This document shows positions 18,186 through 27,456 of a stretch of DNA of 64,000 bases, piece after piece. The notes under the pieces were generated by a model that was not told the DNA's origin, searched no databases, and saw only the letters and a list, made by a program, of their open reading frames with translations. The position numbers and the translations under genes are program-made. The DNA is taken from NCBI GenBank assembly GCA_938084835.1, contig CALKER010000020.1:38248-102247 (forward strand), written 5' to 3'. The stretch is from an uncultured Thermoguttaceae bacterium. GTDB lineage: Bacteria; Planctomycetota; Planctomycetia; Pirellulales; Thermoguttaceae. How positions within the stretch are numbered: the stretch's first letter is position 1; every line of letters starts with the position of its first letter.

Positions 18186-19829
18186 TTAGCCCGCCCCGTT
18201 TGCTTGCGAGCCAGCCAACCAACTTGGCAGGCGGTCCCGGGGGGGCAAGCGAACAATTTTTGCCCAACTCATGGCCTCGTGAGCGAGGACTTCGCGCAGG
18301 GCCTCTGCTGGGGGAAAGCTATCGAGGGACAACACACCCACGGCGGGTCCGCCGGGGCGATCCCACTCCCGGCCTACCGACATCCCTGCGATGTTGACTT
18401 GGTGCCGGCCGAAAACCGTCCCTATATGCCCGATCACTCCGGGAACATCCTTGTGTTCAAACAAAAGCAACAGTCCTTCCAAGGGGGCATCGAGGCGGAA
18501 AGAGCGTTTCTGGACCAAGCGGGGCATTTTGCCGAATAAGGTTCCGGCGGCAATGGCTGTTCGCTCCGTTGATTCCACTTCCGCCTGCACAAGGGAACTG
18601 AAGTCCCCTACCTCGCCACTTCGTTCTTCCGAAAGTTCAACACCTCGTTGACGAAGGAGCCACTCGGCATTGACCAAGTTGACCGGTTCTTCCATAGCCT
18701 GTTCCAACAATCCGGCGGCGAATGCTGCGGTCAACAGTCGCGTTTCTCGTCGAGCTACTTCCCCTTGATAACGAACCCGGCATCGGCGTATACCTTCTCC
18801 CTGGACCTGCGCTAGCAGAAGCCCCAAGCGGTAGGCCACGTTGAGATAACCACCCAGCTCTCGCAGGAGTTCCCCGTCCAAGGCCACGCTGTTGACGGCT
18901 TGGCGCACGATGCCTTTAGTGAAGTAGTCCACGACAAGCTCGGCTGCTTCCACCGCAACTTGCTGCTGAGCTTCCTCGGTGCTTGCGCCGAGGTGTGGGG
19001 TGCAAACGACATTCTCCCGGTGGAAGAGCGGGCTTGCGGTACAGGGTTCCTTCTCGAAGACGTCCAAGGCAGCGCCGGCCAAGTGCCCGCTGTCCAGAGC
19101 CTCTACAAGAGCTTGTTCATTCACAAGGCCACCACGAGCACAGTTGATAATCCGTGCACCCCGCTTCATGAGGGCAAGCTCGTCGCGGCCAATAAGGTTT
19201 TTAGTTTGCTCGGTAAGCGGCACATGCAGGGTGAGAAAGTCGACCTGCGGCAAAAGTTCGCGAAGGGAGGTGAGAAGCTCCACACCCCACTGGCGTGCCT
19301 TGGCGACAGAAACAAAAGGATCGTACCCAAGCACGCGCATTCCTAGGGCGCGGGCCCGTTCCGCCACCGCTTGACCTACCCGGCCTAATCCCACCACCCC
19401 CAGCACCTTCCCGTACAGTTCGGTTCCAAGGAATCGGCTTCGCTCCCACCGCCCTTCTTGAAGGGATCGGTAGGCCGGGCAAATCCGCCGCGCCAAGGCA
19501 AACATTAGCGCCAAAGTGTGTTCCGCCGTCGAAATAGTATTGCCCCCGGGGGTGTTCATCACCACAATCCCCTGCCTTGTGGCAGTTTCCAAATCGATGT
19601 TGTCCACCCCCACCCCAGCGCGAACGATCACCCGAAGTCGCCGATTTCCTAGGAGCACCTCTCGCGTGATTTTGACACCACTGCGGCAAATGGCCCCGTC
19701 GGCGGAAAGAAGGGCTTCTCGCAGGGCTTCACCTTTCAGCCCCATACGCTCCTCGACCTCGAGGCCTCCGGCTTGCAATCGCTCTAACCCGGCGTCTGAC
19801 AAAGGGTCCAGGATAACAATCCGGGGCAT
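18186..19829 (-). CDS. serA: D-3-phosphoglycerate dehydrogenase
   Basis: A 547-residue enzyme that oxidises 3-phosphoglycerate to 3-phosphohydroxypyruvate with NAD, the first step of serine synthesis in the cytoplasm. The dehydrogenase core shows the Rossmann motif VVGLGRVGQAVAERA near residue 145, the catalytic arginine region NCARGGLVNE near 235, and the histidine region CTPHLGASTEEAQ near 285. An intervening domain (about 330-455) and a C-terminal ACT domain (about 465-535, FEHKDVPGVIGHIGTVFG) make this the long, serine-regulatable type. GGAGGAAG lies at good spacing before the ATG. A GTTATC-A-GATAAC palindrome lies about 75 bases upstream. Not in an operon with the HEAT gene. Confidence 0.95.
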   Translation of the reverse strand: MPRIVILDPLSDAGLERLQAGGLEVEERMGLKGEALREALLSADGAICRSGVKITREVLLGNRRLRVIVRAGVGVDNIDLETATRQGIVVMNTPGGNTISTAEHTLALMFALARRICPAYRSLQEGRWERSRFLGTELYGKVLGVVGLGRVGQAVAERARALGMRVLGYDPFVSVAKARQWGVELLTSLRELLPQVDFLTLHVPLTEQTKNLIGRDELALMKRGARIINCARGGLVNEQALVEALDSGHLAGAALDVFEKEPCTASPLFHRENVVCTPHLGASTEEAQQQVAVEAAELVVDYFTKGIVRQAVNSVALDGELLRELGGYLNVAYRLGLLLAQVQGEGIRRCRVRYQGEVARRETRLLTAAFAAGLLEQAMEEPVNLVNAEWLLRQRGVELSEERSGEVGDFSSLVQAEVESTERTAIAAGTLFGKMPRLVQKRSFRLDAPLEGLLLLFEHKDVPGVIGHIGTVFGRHQVNIAGMSVGREWDRPGGPAVGVLSLDSFPPAEALREVLAHEAMSWAKIVRLPPRDRLPSWLAGSQANGAG

Positions 19830-20637
19830 GACGCGTCTTCCTCCGATTCTCCGTTCAATTCGTGACCCTGCATAATTACAAATTTTCCGTGTAAATGTAT
19901 CGTTATCAGATAACTAATCTTTCTTGATGCATTTCTCTCAATTTTATTGGTTCGCACGCGGTTCCGCTGAGACGCAGCTAGAACGCACTATCATGCCGCG
20001 AAGTTTCCGGGGCTTCTATCCCGGATCTTAATTCCTGAATGCCGCGGTTTTCCTGCGTGGAGGAGAGTGGCCAAATCCAATCGGTCCCGCTTCCAAACCT
20101 CATGACCCCCTTTGCCCGAGTCAGCTCCTAACTAAAAACAAATGGAAGATGCGGATTTTTTCGATAATCTGCGGGATTCGCTCTCCTTGGAAAACGTCGG
20201 AGGGCTCTGTGGGGTTCGGTTCATCGGGGGCTGCCTCCTCCGGCGCGGCTGATTCCCAATTTCCTCGGAAGTAGCAGTGCCCTTAATGTTCAGGCTGGTT
20301 CTGCGTCAAAACGGCGCCTGACAGCTCTTTCCTCAGCGACTGACAATTTCGCCTCCGACAACGCCGCTAGGTACCCCCAAGGTCATGAGGGGGAAAGTGA
20401 ATCAATATTATGTCCGAACTGTAAGCCAAGAATAAACCAGGCGGTAAGCAGATTTGCTAAGAATTTGTAATCACGAGGCCGAGGCCCACTCAGGGCGACC
20501 GAGAAGCATGGCGGCTGGTCTGACATTGATCGGCGGGATTCAAGGCAAGAAACGCCGGCCTCCACCATAAAGATTACTTGTTTCGCGAGATTGTGCCCTT
20601 GGGCGTGCGATTTTACCAGGGCTTGACCCCTCCCAAG
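19830..20637. other. Intergenic region, 0.8 kb
   Basis: Lies upstream of serA and downstream of ispH, both on the minus strand. Apart from the palindrome at 19902 nothing recognisable was found. Confidence 0.5.
19902..19914. promoter_or_regulatory. 6-1-6 palindrome upstream of serA
   Basis: GTTATC-A-GATAAC is a perfect palindrome 73 bases before the serA start. It may be an operator; short AT-rich palindromes also arise by chance. Confidence 0.3.
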
Positions 20638-21705
20638 TTACGGGGTATTTCCATCGCCCGCCGGTTCTGAAAGAAGACGAAGTTCCCGGGGAGGGCAAAA
20701 CCGAAGAGTTTCTTCGCGGAATTTGCGCACTTCCACAGTGGCTCCAAACTTCTCCACTATCCAATCGATGCACTCCTGGACGGACTGTTCCGGTGCGCTG
20801 GCCCCGGCGGTAAGGGCCACGGTTTTTGCATCGGCCAGCCACTTTGGGTGGATTTGAGAAGCCTCGTCGATCAAATAAGCCGCAGTCCCACAGGCTCGGC
20901 CAATTTCGACCAGCCGGCGGCTATTCGAGCTGTTTTGACTTCCCACCACGAGGATGACGTCAACCTCCCCAGCTATCGCGCGGACGGCTTCCTGGCGATT
21001 TTGTGTAGCGTAGCACAGGTCGCCGTGCGGTGGTCCGACTATTTGAGGAAACCGGGCGCGGAGTCGGGCCGTGATGCGGTCAACTTCCTCTTGAGCCAAT
21101 GTGGTTTGCGTCAGGTAGGCAACCGGCAAGTTATCAGGGACCTCCAGCCGGTCCACGTCCTCAGGGGTGCTCACAAGGCGGATGGCCTCCGGAGCCTCTC
21201 CCATGACGCCAACGATTTCTTCGTGACCTTTATGGCCGACAAGCACGATGGTGAATCCTTGCTCGGCCAACACACGCGCGCGTCGATGGACCCTCATCAC
21301 CAAAGGACAGGTGGCGTCAATAGTCCTGAGCCCTCGCTCTGCCGCTTGATGTCGTACTTTCGGAGCTACTCCGTGGGCGGAGTAAAGTAACACGCTTCCG
21401 GCGGGTACATCCTTCAGGTCCTCCACAAAGATGACTCCTCGCCGCCGGAATGATTCCACAATTGCGCGATTATGAACTATTTCGTGGTAGACATACACTG
21501 GTGGGCCAAAACGCCGGAGGGTTTCCTCAAGGGCATCAACGGCCATGCGGACACCGGCGCAGAATCCACGCGGTTCCACGAGAATTAATCGGAGGTGATT
21601 TTTTCGCCCGGCGGGGTTACGGAAAGAGTCCTCCGCGGACGAGATCAGGGACCTTTTTGCGTCATTTCCCATAGTTGTGGCAGTTGCACTGTTTGTCGGA
21701 TACAT
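20638..21705 (-). CDS. ispH: 4-hydroxy-3-methylbut-2-enyl diphosphate reductase
   Basis: A 355-residue iron-sulfur enzyme, last step of the MEP pathway, making IPP and DMAPP from HMBPP. The three cluster cysteines are present in PRGFCAGV (near residue 49), DATCPLVM and LCYATQNRQ. The substrate-site histidines and the YLTQTTLAQEE motif are also in place, as is SQNSSNSRRLVEI. About 35 extra residues precede the conserved start, so translation may begin at a later Met; the ATG at 21705 has only a weak Shine-Dalgarno. It is divergent from the HpnC-like gene, which also belongs to isoprenoid metabolism, although 515 bases separate them. Confidence 0.95.
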   Translation of the reverse strand: MYPTNSATATTMGNDAKRSLISSAEDSFRNPAGRKNHLRLILVEPRGFCAGVRMAVDALEETLRRFGPPVYVYHEIVHNRAIVESFRRRGVIFVEDLKDVPAGSVLLYSAHGVAPKVRHQAAERGLRTIDATCPLVMRVHRRARVLAEQGFTIVLVGHKGHEEIVGVMGEAPEAIRLVSTPEDVDRLEVPDNLPVAYLTQTTLAQEEVDRITARLRARFPQIVGPPHGDLCYATQNRQEAVRAIAGEVDVILVVGSQNSSNSRRLVEIGRACGTAAYLIDEASQIHPKWLADAKTVALTAGASAPEQSVQECIDWIVEKFGATVEVRKFREETLRFCPPRELRLLSEPAGDGNTP

Positions 21706-22220
21706 ATCTCACAAAGGAGCCTAGGACTCGTTCTTTCCTTGGTATTTCCGCAGTAATAAGGAAACGGCTGGTCGATGTCGAGCCTAATCACCGGACGGGG
21801 TACTCCTTTATGAACTCCGATGCATTATGTTGGGCGAAGCTTCGAGTTGGAGCAAATCGCAGAGGAAATCCACCAGGCGCCATGTCCTCGGGTGCCCCGG
21901 CGGCTTCATGCGCCCAACCGAATATTTTGCTATAAGATTGATAGGGTCTCCGCTTAGAGCCTGTCAGCCATGTCAAGGGACTGGCCTTGGAGGACTGCCC
22001 GGCGTCGAGCCAAGCTTGCGTGCGTTTCAAAATTACAATGGCACATTACACTTTAGTCACAGCCAAAGAAGATATCGCATCAATTGGCAACTACCGCTCG
22101 CGACCTGGGTATACCCGGCGTCGACCTCCGCGGGAAAATTCTCGGTCGTGCGATTTTCGTCAGCCCACGACTCTGGCACAGCCCGTTACAAGCGCGTACT
22201 GAGCATCAGGCCCAAAAGGT
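21706..22220. other. Divergent intergenic region
   Basis: Contains the upstream regions of ispH (minus) and the HpnC-like gene (plus). A TATAAG box near 21930 is a possible -10 for the plus strand, but no matching -35 is clear. Confidence 0.35.
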
Positions 22221-23177
22221 ATGCTAAGTGTTCCTGACCATTTGGTGGGTAGGTCGGCCGCGGATCTCCAACGTTATGGACCGTTGGAAACCATCCGCCA
22301 ACCGGTGGACCTCCGCACCGCGCGGAAGTATTGTGCTCAGTTGGTGCGTGGCTTTTTCCCCAATTTTACGCTTTTTCGTCTTGTTGTGCCTTACCGATTA
22401 CAGCAGCATCTCAGCAACATCTTTGCCTTTTGGAAGTGGGGAAAAGATTTAAGCCTGCATGTTCAGGATCGGCGAAGCGGCCTTGCCCTCCTGGATTGGT
22501 GGCACCGCTCGCTTCAGGACTGCTACGCGGGCGTGGCCGTGCATCCGGTGTTTGTCGCATTGCGGGAAACAATCGAAGTGTTCACCATTCCTCGGGATCC
22601 TTTCGCCGACTTGCTTGCCGGGTTTCGTCAGGACCAGCAGGTGCGGCGTTATTATTCCGTGGAAGAGTTACTCGCGTATTGCCGGTACAGTTGCAACCCA
22701 CTTGGTCGCCTGGTGCTCTATGTGGGAGAGTGTTCGCATCCGGCCTTTTTCAGAATAGTGGATGATTTGTGCACGGGGGCTGCGTGGGTGAGCTTTTGCT
22801 TTAATCTTGCCCGCAATGTGCGTTCACAACGCATTCTCGTACCTTTGGCTCGGGCCGCTCGTTATGGTTATACCGAAGAGGATTTTCTTGCAGAACGCTA
22901 CAACGAACCCTTTTGTTTATTCCTCCAAGGAGAATTGGCAGAAGCCGAAGGTTGGCTGCGGGCGGGACTTGACGGCGTCGATCGGCTGCCGCGGTGGATC
23001 CAACTTGCCGCGGGAATTCTTGTTTGTGAAGCTCTGGAACTAATCCAGCGCTTACGAGCCCATAAATACAATGTGTGGACGATATCGCCCCCACAAAGGC
23101 GGTGGCGCGAGTGGTATATAGCGGGGAAAGTGTGGTGGCTGTGTCGCCGGGGTCGCCTTCGGTCGCTCCTGCCTTGA
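22221..23177 (+). CDS. HpnC-like squalene-synthase-family protein lacking both aspartate motifs
   Basis: A 318-residue protein that aligns by eye along its length with HpnC, the enzyme that turns presqualene diphosphate into hydroxysqualene. Shared stretches include HPVFVALRETIE, DPFADLLAGFRQD, VRRYYSVEELLAYCRYS and NPLGRLVLYV. The two Mg-binding aspartate motifs are altered. The first (family form DDxxD) reads KDLSL at 75-79, keeping one Asp. The second (family form QDxxxD) reads RNVRSQ at 198-203, with Asn199 and Gln203. Without these residues diphosphate ionisation by the usual mechanism is unlikely. It may be a pseudoenzyme, a partner subunit or a repurposed binding protein. The frame is intact and no other hpn gene is in the window. 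An in-frame stop at 22200 limits the start to near 22221. Confidence 0.78.
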   Translation: MLSVPDHLVGRSAADLQRYGPLETIRQPVDLRTARKYCAQLVRGFFPNFTLFRLVVPYRLQQHLSNIFAFWKWGKDLSLHVQDRRSGLALLDWWHRSLQDCYAGVAVHPVFVALRETIEVFTIPRDPFADLLAGFRQDQQVRRYYSVEELLAYCRYSCNPLGRLVLYVGECSHPAFFRIVDDLCTGAAWVSFCFNLARNVRSQRILVPLARAARYGYTEEDFLAERYNEPFCLFLQGELAEAEGWLRAGLDGVDRLPRWIQLAAGILVCEALELIQRLRAHKYNVWTISPPQRRWREWYIAGKVWWLCRRGRLRSLLP

Positions 23178-23384
23178 GAGCACCGGGAGAAAAGGCCGAA
23201 ATTAGGTGGCCACGCACGTGTTTTTCTCTCCGAGGATCGCCTGGCTGAGTTTACGGCAAAACAAAAGAAGCCACTTTTTTTAGATTGTGAAGCTTGCGCC
23301 TTGTTGGGGGGTTGCTCTTTCTAGTGTCCTCATTGCTTGACAAGCAGTGAAGAAAGAGGATAATAACGGCGATCTTGTTTTCTC

Positions 23385-23592
23385 TGCGGTGGTGGTCGAC
23401 TCCTCGGCCTGGGGAGCCGACAAACAAGGGAACACCGGTGCAAGTCCGGGACGGCCCCGCCGCTGTGACCGTGCATGTGGGAAGTCCCACTCGTTTTCGT
23501 GGCCATTGTCGCCAGCGATCCGCTTCCGCGGGTCCAGGGGGTGATGAGAAGGCCGGGACTTCCGACGCGGAAGTCAGCAGACCTACCACTGC
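23385..23592 (+). promoter_or_regulatory. Cobalamin riboswitch
   Basis: The element carries the conserved core of cobalamin riboswitches in order: GGGAACACCGGTGCAAGTCC, then GGACGGCCCCGCCGCTGTGA, then GGCCATTGTC resembling the B12 box, and finally GAAGTCAGCAGACCTACC. These segments are too ordered to be chance. It reads on the plus strand and ends about 370 bases before the DUF1559 gene, its only downstream target in the window. Riboswitches of this class bind adenosyl- or methylcobalamin and usually lower expression of B12 uptake or synthesis genes. Exact ends are approximate. Confidence 0.9.
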
Positions 23593-23965
23593 AGCAGCCG
23601 GGTTCGCCTGCGCGGGCAGGTTGCCGGCTAGCGGTGAGGCCTCACTTTGGCGATTTAGCCCAGGCTTTATCAGCTTCGGGCGTTCGTATCATCGGGCTGT
23701 AAGTGTCGTCCGCGCGAGCGCGCATCGTAAACGGTAAAGTCTGCGGCTCGCTCACGGTGATATTCTGCGCCCAGCAAGGGTGCTCTCGGGCCCCAGGCGG
23801 TTGGGGGATCGTCAATCTGGGCGATGAACCTCGCGGAGAGTGATCCCTCACCGGCTTTTTTGCGCCGCTTGTTTTCCCTCAAAGCCATGTAAAACGGAAA
23901 TGAAGAAACGAGTGAGGGTGCGTGTCAATCCTCCGAATGTCAATTCTCCACACAGGAGCTTTAAC
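23593..23965 (+). other. Long leader between riboswitch and DUF1559 gene
   Basis: Should hold the expression platform. A GTGAGGCCTCAC palindrome occurs near 23634. A T-run at 23853-23858 follows a CCCTCACCGGC segment, but I could not settle a terminator fold. No complete gene is present. Confidence 0.45.
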
Positions 23966-24808
23966 ATGTTTCCCGGATTTCGAATATGTACAAAAGTTCA
24001 GATCCTGAAGCCATGGCGTCTGCATCGGGCCGCGTTCACGTTGGTGGAGCTGCTTGTCGTCATCGCGATTATTGGCGTTTTGATTGCCCTTCTTTTGCCG
24101 GCGGTTCAAGCGGCTCGAGAAGCAGCCAGGCGAGCCCAGTGTGCGAATAATCTCAAGCAGAATACGCTTGCCGTGCTTCTTTATCACGATGCCTTTCTGT
24201 GTTTGCCCCCTTCCACCATTCTGCAAACCGATTGGTCCCAACCCACGGTCACATGGTTTGCAGCAGTGGATTACTCCACCAACACCGTAAACACAGAAAA
24301 AGGGCTGATCGTTCCGTACATTGAGCGGAATACAGCCGTTTACCGTTGCCCCACACGGACCGATCAGATTGTGCAGTTATACCAGGGGGCCACGGGCGGT
24401 TACGGGTACAACATGAATTTGGGTTATGTGGACTACTCTAATTGGCCGAATCCCCCCCGCCAGGTGGTGCGGAATCTGGCGTATTTCCCTTCCACAAGCC
24501 GAACAGTTGTGTTCACTGATGCTGCCCGAATTCAGCTTCCCTGGGCCGGCGATCCTCAACTTAAGGCCACTGAAAATTTCTACATCTCCGGCCCGGAGGA
24601 CTATTTTCTATTTACCGAGCCAGGAACACATTTTCGCCATGGAGGGAATGTGGCCAACGTGAGCTTTCTCGACGGGCACGTGGAAGCGATGAAAGAAGTT
24701 TGGGTCAATTCGCCTAGCCACTGGCCGCCGGAAGCCGTGGAGCTTCGCAAAAAACTGGTCATTGGCTATCTCAGCGACAAAAGTGTCGAGCTTTACCGAC
24801 CATATTAA
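23966..24808 (+). CDS. DUF1559 prepilin-like protein, under a cobalamin riboswitch
   Basis: A 280-residue protein with a type IV prepilin-like N-terminus ([18 protein letters not shown] followed by [12 protein letters not shown]), where the prepilin peptidase would cut before Phe. The globular part ends with the [17 protein letters not shown] segment typical of DUF1559, a family hugely expanded in planctomycetes and probably forming pseudopilus-like or surface structures. The ATG at 23966 is chosen because AGGAG lies seven bases upstream and the leader peptide then has normal length. It follows the cobalamin riboswitch and nothing else lies downstream on this strand, so B12 control of this gene is likely. 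A link to B12 capture is speculation. Confidence 0.88.
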   Translation: MFPGFRICTKVQILKPWRLHRAAFTLVELLVVIAIIGVLIALLLPAVQAAREAARRAQCANNLKQNTLAVLLYHDAFLCLPPSTILQTDWSQPTVTWFAAVDYSTNTVNTEKGLIVPYIERNTAVYRCPTRTDQIVQLYQGATGGYGYNMNLGYVDYSNWPNPPRQVVRNLAYFPSTSRTVVFTDAARIQLPWAGDPQLKATENFYISGPEDYFLFTEPGTHFRHGGNVANVSFLDGHVEAMKEVWVNSPSHWPPEAVELRKKLVIGYLSDKSVELYRPY

Positions 24809-25017
24809 AATGCTGGGCCAGTCGTTGATGGAAACCGATAATTTTGGCTTGCGCACAATCCCGCAAGATCTCGTTTACGGAGGCGTCGGGAAGACTTCAT
24901 TCGCCCGGCCCAATTCGAGCAAAGCCCCCGACAAAAGGCAAATTGATGGAAACATGCGAAGTACACCCCCGACGGTGGGGTGAGAGCCTCCGATCTGGCA
25001 GTTGCACGGGAATGGGC

Positions 25018-26925
25018 TTACTTTGACTCGCTAAAGTCAAACCGGCGGACGGTGTCCCTACTGCGAAGTTCAATCCAATCGATCTCGGCCCAGTTTGCCC
25101 CTTGCGGCAGGTAGATGCGGATGATGCCGAGCATCTCGCTTTCTGGTATGAGCACGGAAATCGTTTGAAACTCGGTACCGTGCAGTGTGTACCAGAAACG
25201 TCTTGGTTGGCGATCAGACGGGGGCAGGTAGTGGATTTGTCCTTCCCCCTCCTGTGCGACGCGAATTCGGAACGTAACGCGGTGTGGTCCTCGCGCCTGA
25301 CCGGCAGAAAACCCCAGGAAGGGTGCCGGCGAGTTTGCCACTAGATGAAGGATCTCTCCGGATATGGTCCCCGTGCAGCCGCGAAGTTTCCATCCCAGTA
25401 ACGGATCCTTGGGATCAACTGGTGGCTGAGCTGTTTGTGGGTCGTAAATGGGGATAACCGCCTCGGTATTGGTCAGAAGGTCAGCTAGCTTTTCTGCCAT
25501 CACGCGGACGCGTTGTGGTTCCTCGGCGGAGCGGTCCCGCGTTTCGCCGATGTCCTCGCGGAGGTTGTAAAGCTCATACCGATCTTCGCCATTGGCGCCG
25601 CTGGCAAAAAATCGGATTAATTTCCAATCCCCTTCACGAAGATAAGCACTGGGCAGAAAACCGTCGATCCGCTCCGCTTGTGCCCGACCTCCATGGGGAA
25701 AATGGCAGAAAATAGCGCGGCGCGGTGCTTCTTGGCCCAAAAGGGCGGATACCTGGGAGATGCCGTCAATCCCTGCAGGGGGTTTCAGGCCACACATCTC
25801 CAGTATGGTAGGGAAGAGATCTACACTGCTGAGCAGTGCGTCACTTGTTGATCCCGGCTGAACTTTACCAGGCCAAACCACGAGGCACGGAACCCGTGTT
25901 CCCCCTTCATAAATCGATGCCTTGCCGCTTCTTAGGGGGGAGTTGCTGGTGGCGGGAATTTCGCTCCAGCCAGGTGGATCGGTTTCATTGCGTGGAGGAT
26001 ACGCATAGCCCCCATTATCCGAGAAAAATATGACGATAGTCTCCTCGGTAAGACCGGCCTCATCGATGGCCCTCAACAGAGTTCCCACAGCGTTGTCAAG
26101 CGATTTGACCATCGCCGCGTAGACAGGATTTTGTTGCGGGGCGGTCGGATCTCGGTTCTTTCGGAAGTATTCCACAACCTCAGGCTTGGCAGTCCATGGG
26201 GCGTGGACGGAATAGGACCAGTAGTTAAGGAAAAACGGCCGATTCTTATTTTCGCGGATGAATTGTGCTGCTTCTAAAGCCATCCGCTCGTCGATGTGCT
26301 CGCCCGGTTGCCCGCGAACTGCCGGGTTTTTAATGAATCGCCAGGGAGCTAAATAGCCTCCGCCCGGGCCCGGCACCTGAGGTGTGCCGGGCCAATCGAT
26401 AGCGAAGCCCTGATCCTTAGGCTCGTAGGGACCGTTATGTCCGAGATGCCACTTACCAAAATGTGCGGTGACGTAGCCGGCCTCAGCGAGAAGCTCCGCC
26501 AATGTGGTGTATTCGGGCCGAAGCCGAGTAAGGCTCCGCGCTACGCGAATGGGCTGACCTGGCCGGGATGGTTCCAAACCTTTCGTGAGAATCTCCTGGG
26601 CCCAGTGGCAGGCCGGGGAAGTAATTCCGATCCGGGCGGGATAAAGCCCGGTGAGGATACTGGCACGCGTGGGCGAACATAAGGGGCTTGCGCTATAAGC
26701 TTGTGTGAAACGCATCCCCCGCTTGGCCAGGGCATCGAGGTTCGGCGTTTCATGATATGTGCTTCCGTAGCAACCTAGGTCCTTCCACCCAAGATCATCG
26801 GCCAAAATGAGGATAATGTTGGGCCGCTTAGCCAATACAACACCGGTGGGGTTGGCGATCAGAGCTCCCACACCCACGGCAATGGCGAAAGCTCGCAGCA
26901 CCGTGCTCATGCATCGCTGGATCAC
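25018..26925 (-). CDS. Secreted arylsulfatase
   Basis: A 635-residue type I sulfatase that hydrolyses sulfate esters, probably on polysaccharides, outside the cytoplasm. GTG at 26925 is the likely start: GGAGGAGG lies seven bases upstream and an N-terminal signal peptide follows. Metal-site residues occur in ILILADDLGWKDLG. The formylglycine cysteine sits in LCSPTRASILTG (C-x-P-x-R, so needs the formylglycine-generating enzyme or anSME, neither seen here). IFFSDNGGYAYP and ASIYEGGTRVPC follow in normal order. The last 120 residues form an extra beta-rich domain after the sulfatase core, perhaps carbohydrate-binding. Convergent with the DUF1559 gene. Confidence 0.93.
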   Translation of the reverse strand: MIQRCMSTVLRAFAIAVGVGALIANPTGVVLAKRPNIILILADDLGWKDLGCYGSTYHETPNLDALAKRGMRFTQAYSASPLCSPTRASILTGLYPARIGITSPACHWAQEILTKGLEPSRPGQPIRVARSLTRLRPEYTTLAELLAEAGYVTAHFGKWHLGHNGPYEPKDQGFAIDWPGTPQVPGPGGGYLAPWRFIKNPAVRGQPGEHIDERMALEAAQFIRENKNRPFFLNYWSYSVHAPWTAKPEVVEYFRKNRDPTAPQQNPVYAAMVKSLDNAVGTLLRAIDEAGLTEETIVIFFSDNGGYAYPPRNETDPPGWSEIPATSNSPLRSGKASIYEGGTRVPCLVVWPGKVQPGSTSDALLSSVDLFPTILEMCGLKPPAGIDGISQVSALLGQEAPRRAIFCHFPHGGRAQAERIDGFLPSAYLREGDWKLIRFFASGANGEDRYELYNLREDIGETRDRSAEEPQRVRVMAEKLADLLTNTEAVIPIYDPQTAQPPVDPKDPLLGWKLRGCTGTISGEILHLVANSPAPFLGFSAGQARGPHRVTFRIRVAQEGEGQIHYLPPSDRQPRRFWYTLHGTEFQTISVLIPESEMLGIIRIYLPQGANWAEIDWIELRSRDTVRRFDFSESK

Positions 26926-27456
26926 GCTTAAGCCTCCTCCGCAAGTGCGCCTATGCGGGACAGGGGATATGATTTTTTGAGTTTTGGAGCAGAGCTCACG
27001 ACTTTTGGGCTCCCTCTGAAAGCCCGGACTCCGAGAAACAGGCAAGGTTTCGGTGGGGCGCCCGTTAAGGGCGTGCCGTCCGTGAAAGAATTTCTCCGCC
27101 ATGTGAAGAGTTACTCCTCGACCGTGACGTTCTCCCAAGCCCAGGAGCTTCGTGAATCTGAATGCCGGCTCAAGATTCTTCAAAATGCCCGCTCAGGCAT
27201 TCTTCGAGAGGAAAATGAGGAAGATTTTCCTCGTTGTTTTTCTGGGGAATACACGCCCCCTTAAGGAAGTAATTTTAGTGTACCCTACGCTTGGCTCGGC
27301 GCGTGAGGGAGTTCCATTGCCGGCCACCTGTGGACTCCACTCCGCGCGTAAGGGAGTTCAAAGCGAAGGTACCCCTAGCAATGAGCGAAGTGTGGGCCTA
27401 CGCCTCCTTCTTGAGCATCTTGATCCCACCCTCAATGTGGCCGGACTTGGGCTTTG
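26926..27456. other. Intergenic region with a short repeat pair
   Basis: Between two minus-strand genes. It contains the GGAGGAGG ribosome-binding site of the sulfatase at 26933-26940 and the degenerate repeat pair at 27289-27359. No gene was seen. Confidence 0.45.
27289..27359. repeat. Two degenerate repeat units, 45-bp period
   Basis: Units at 27289-27314 and 27333-27359 share GCGCGTRAGGGAGTTC after a less similar 5' half. They resemble the 61-bp-period repeats elsewhere in the window, but the period is 45 bp and only two copies exist. Confidence 0.35.
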
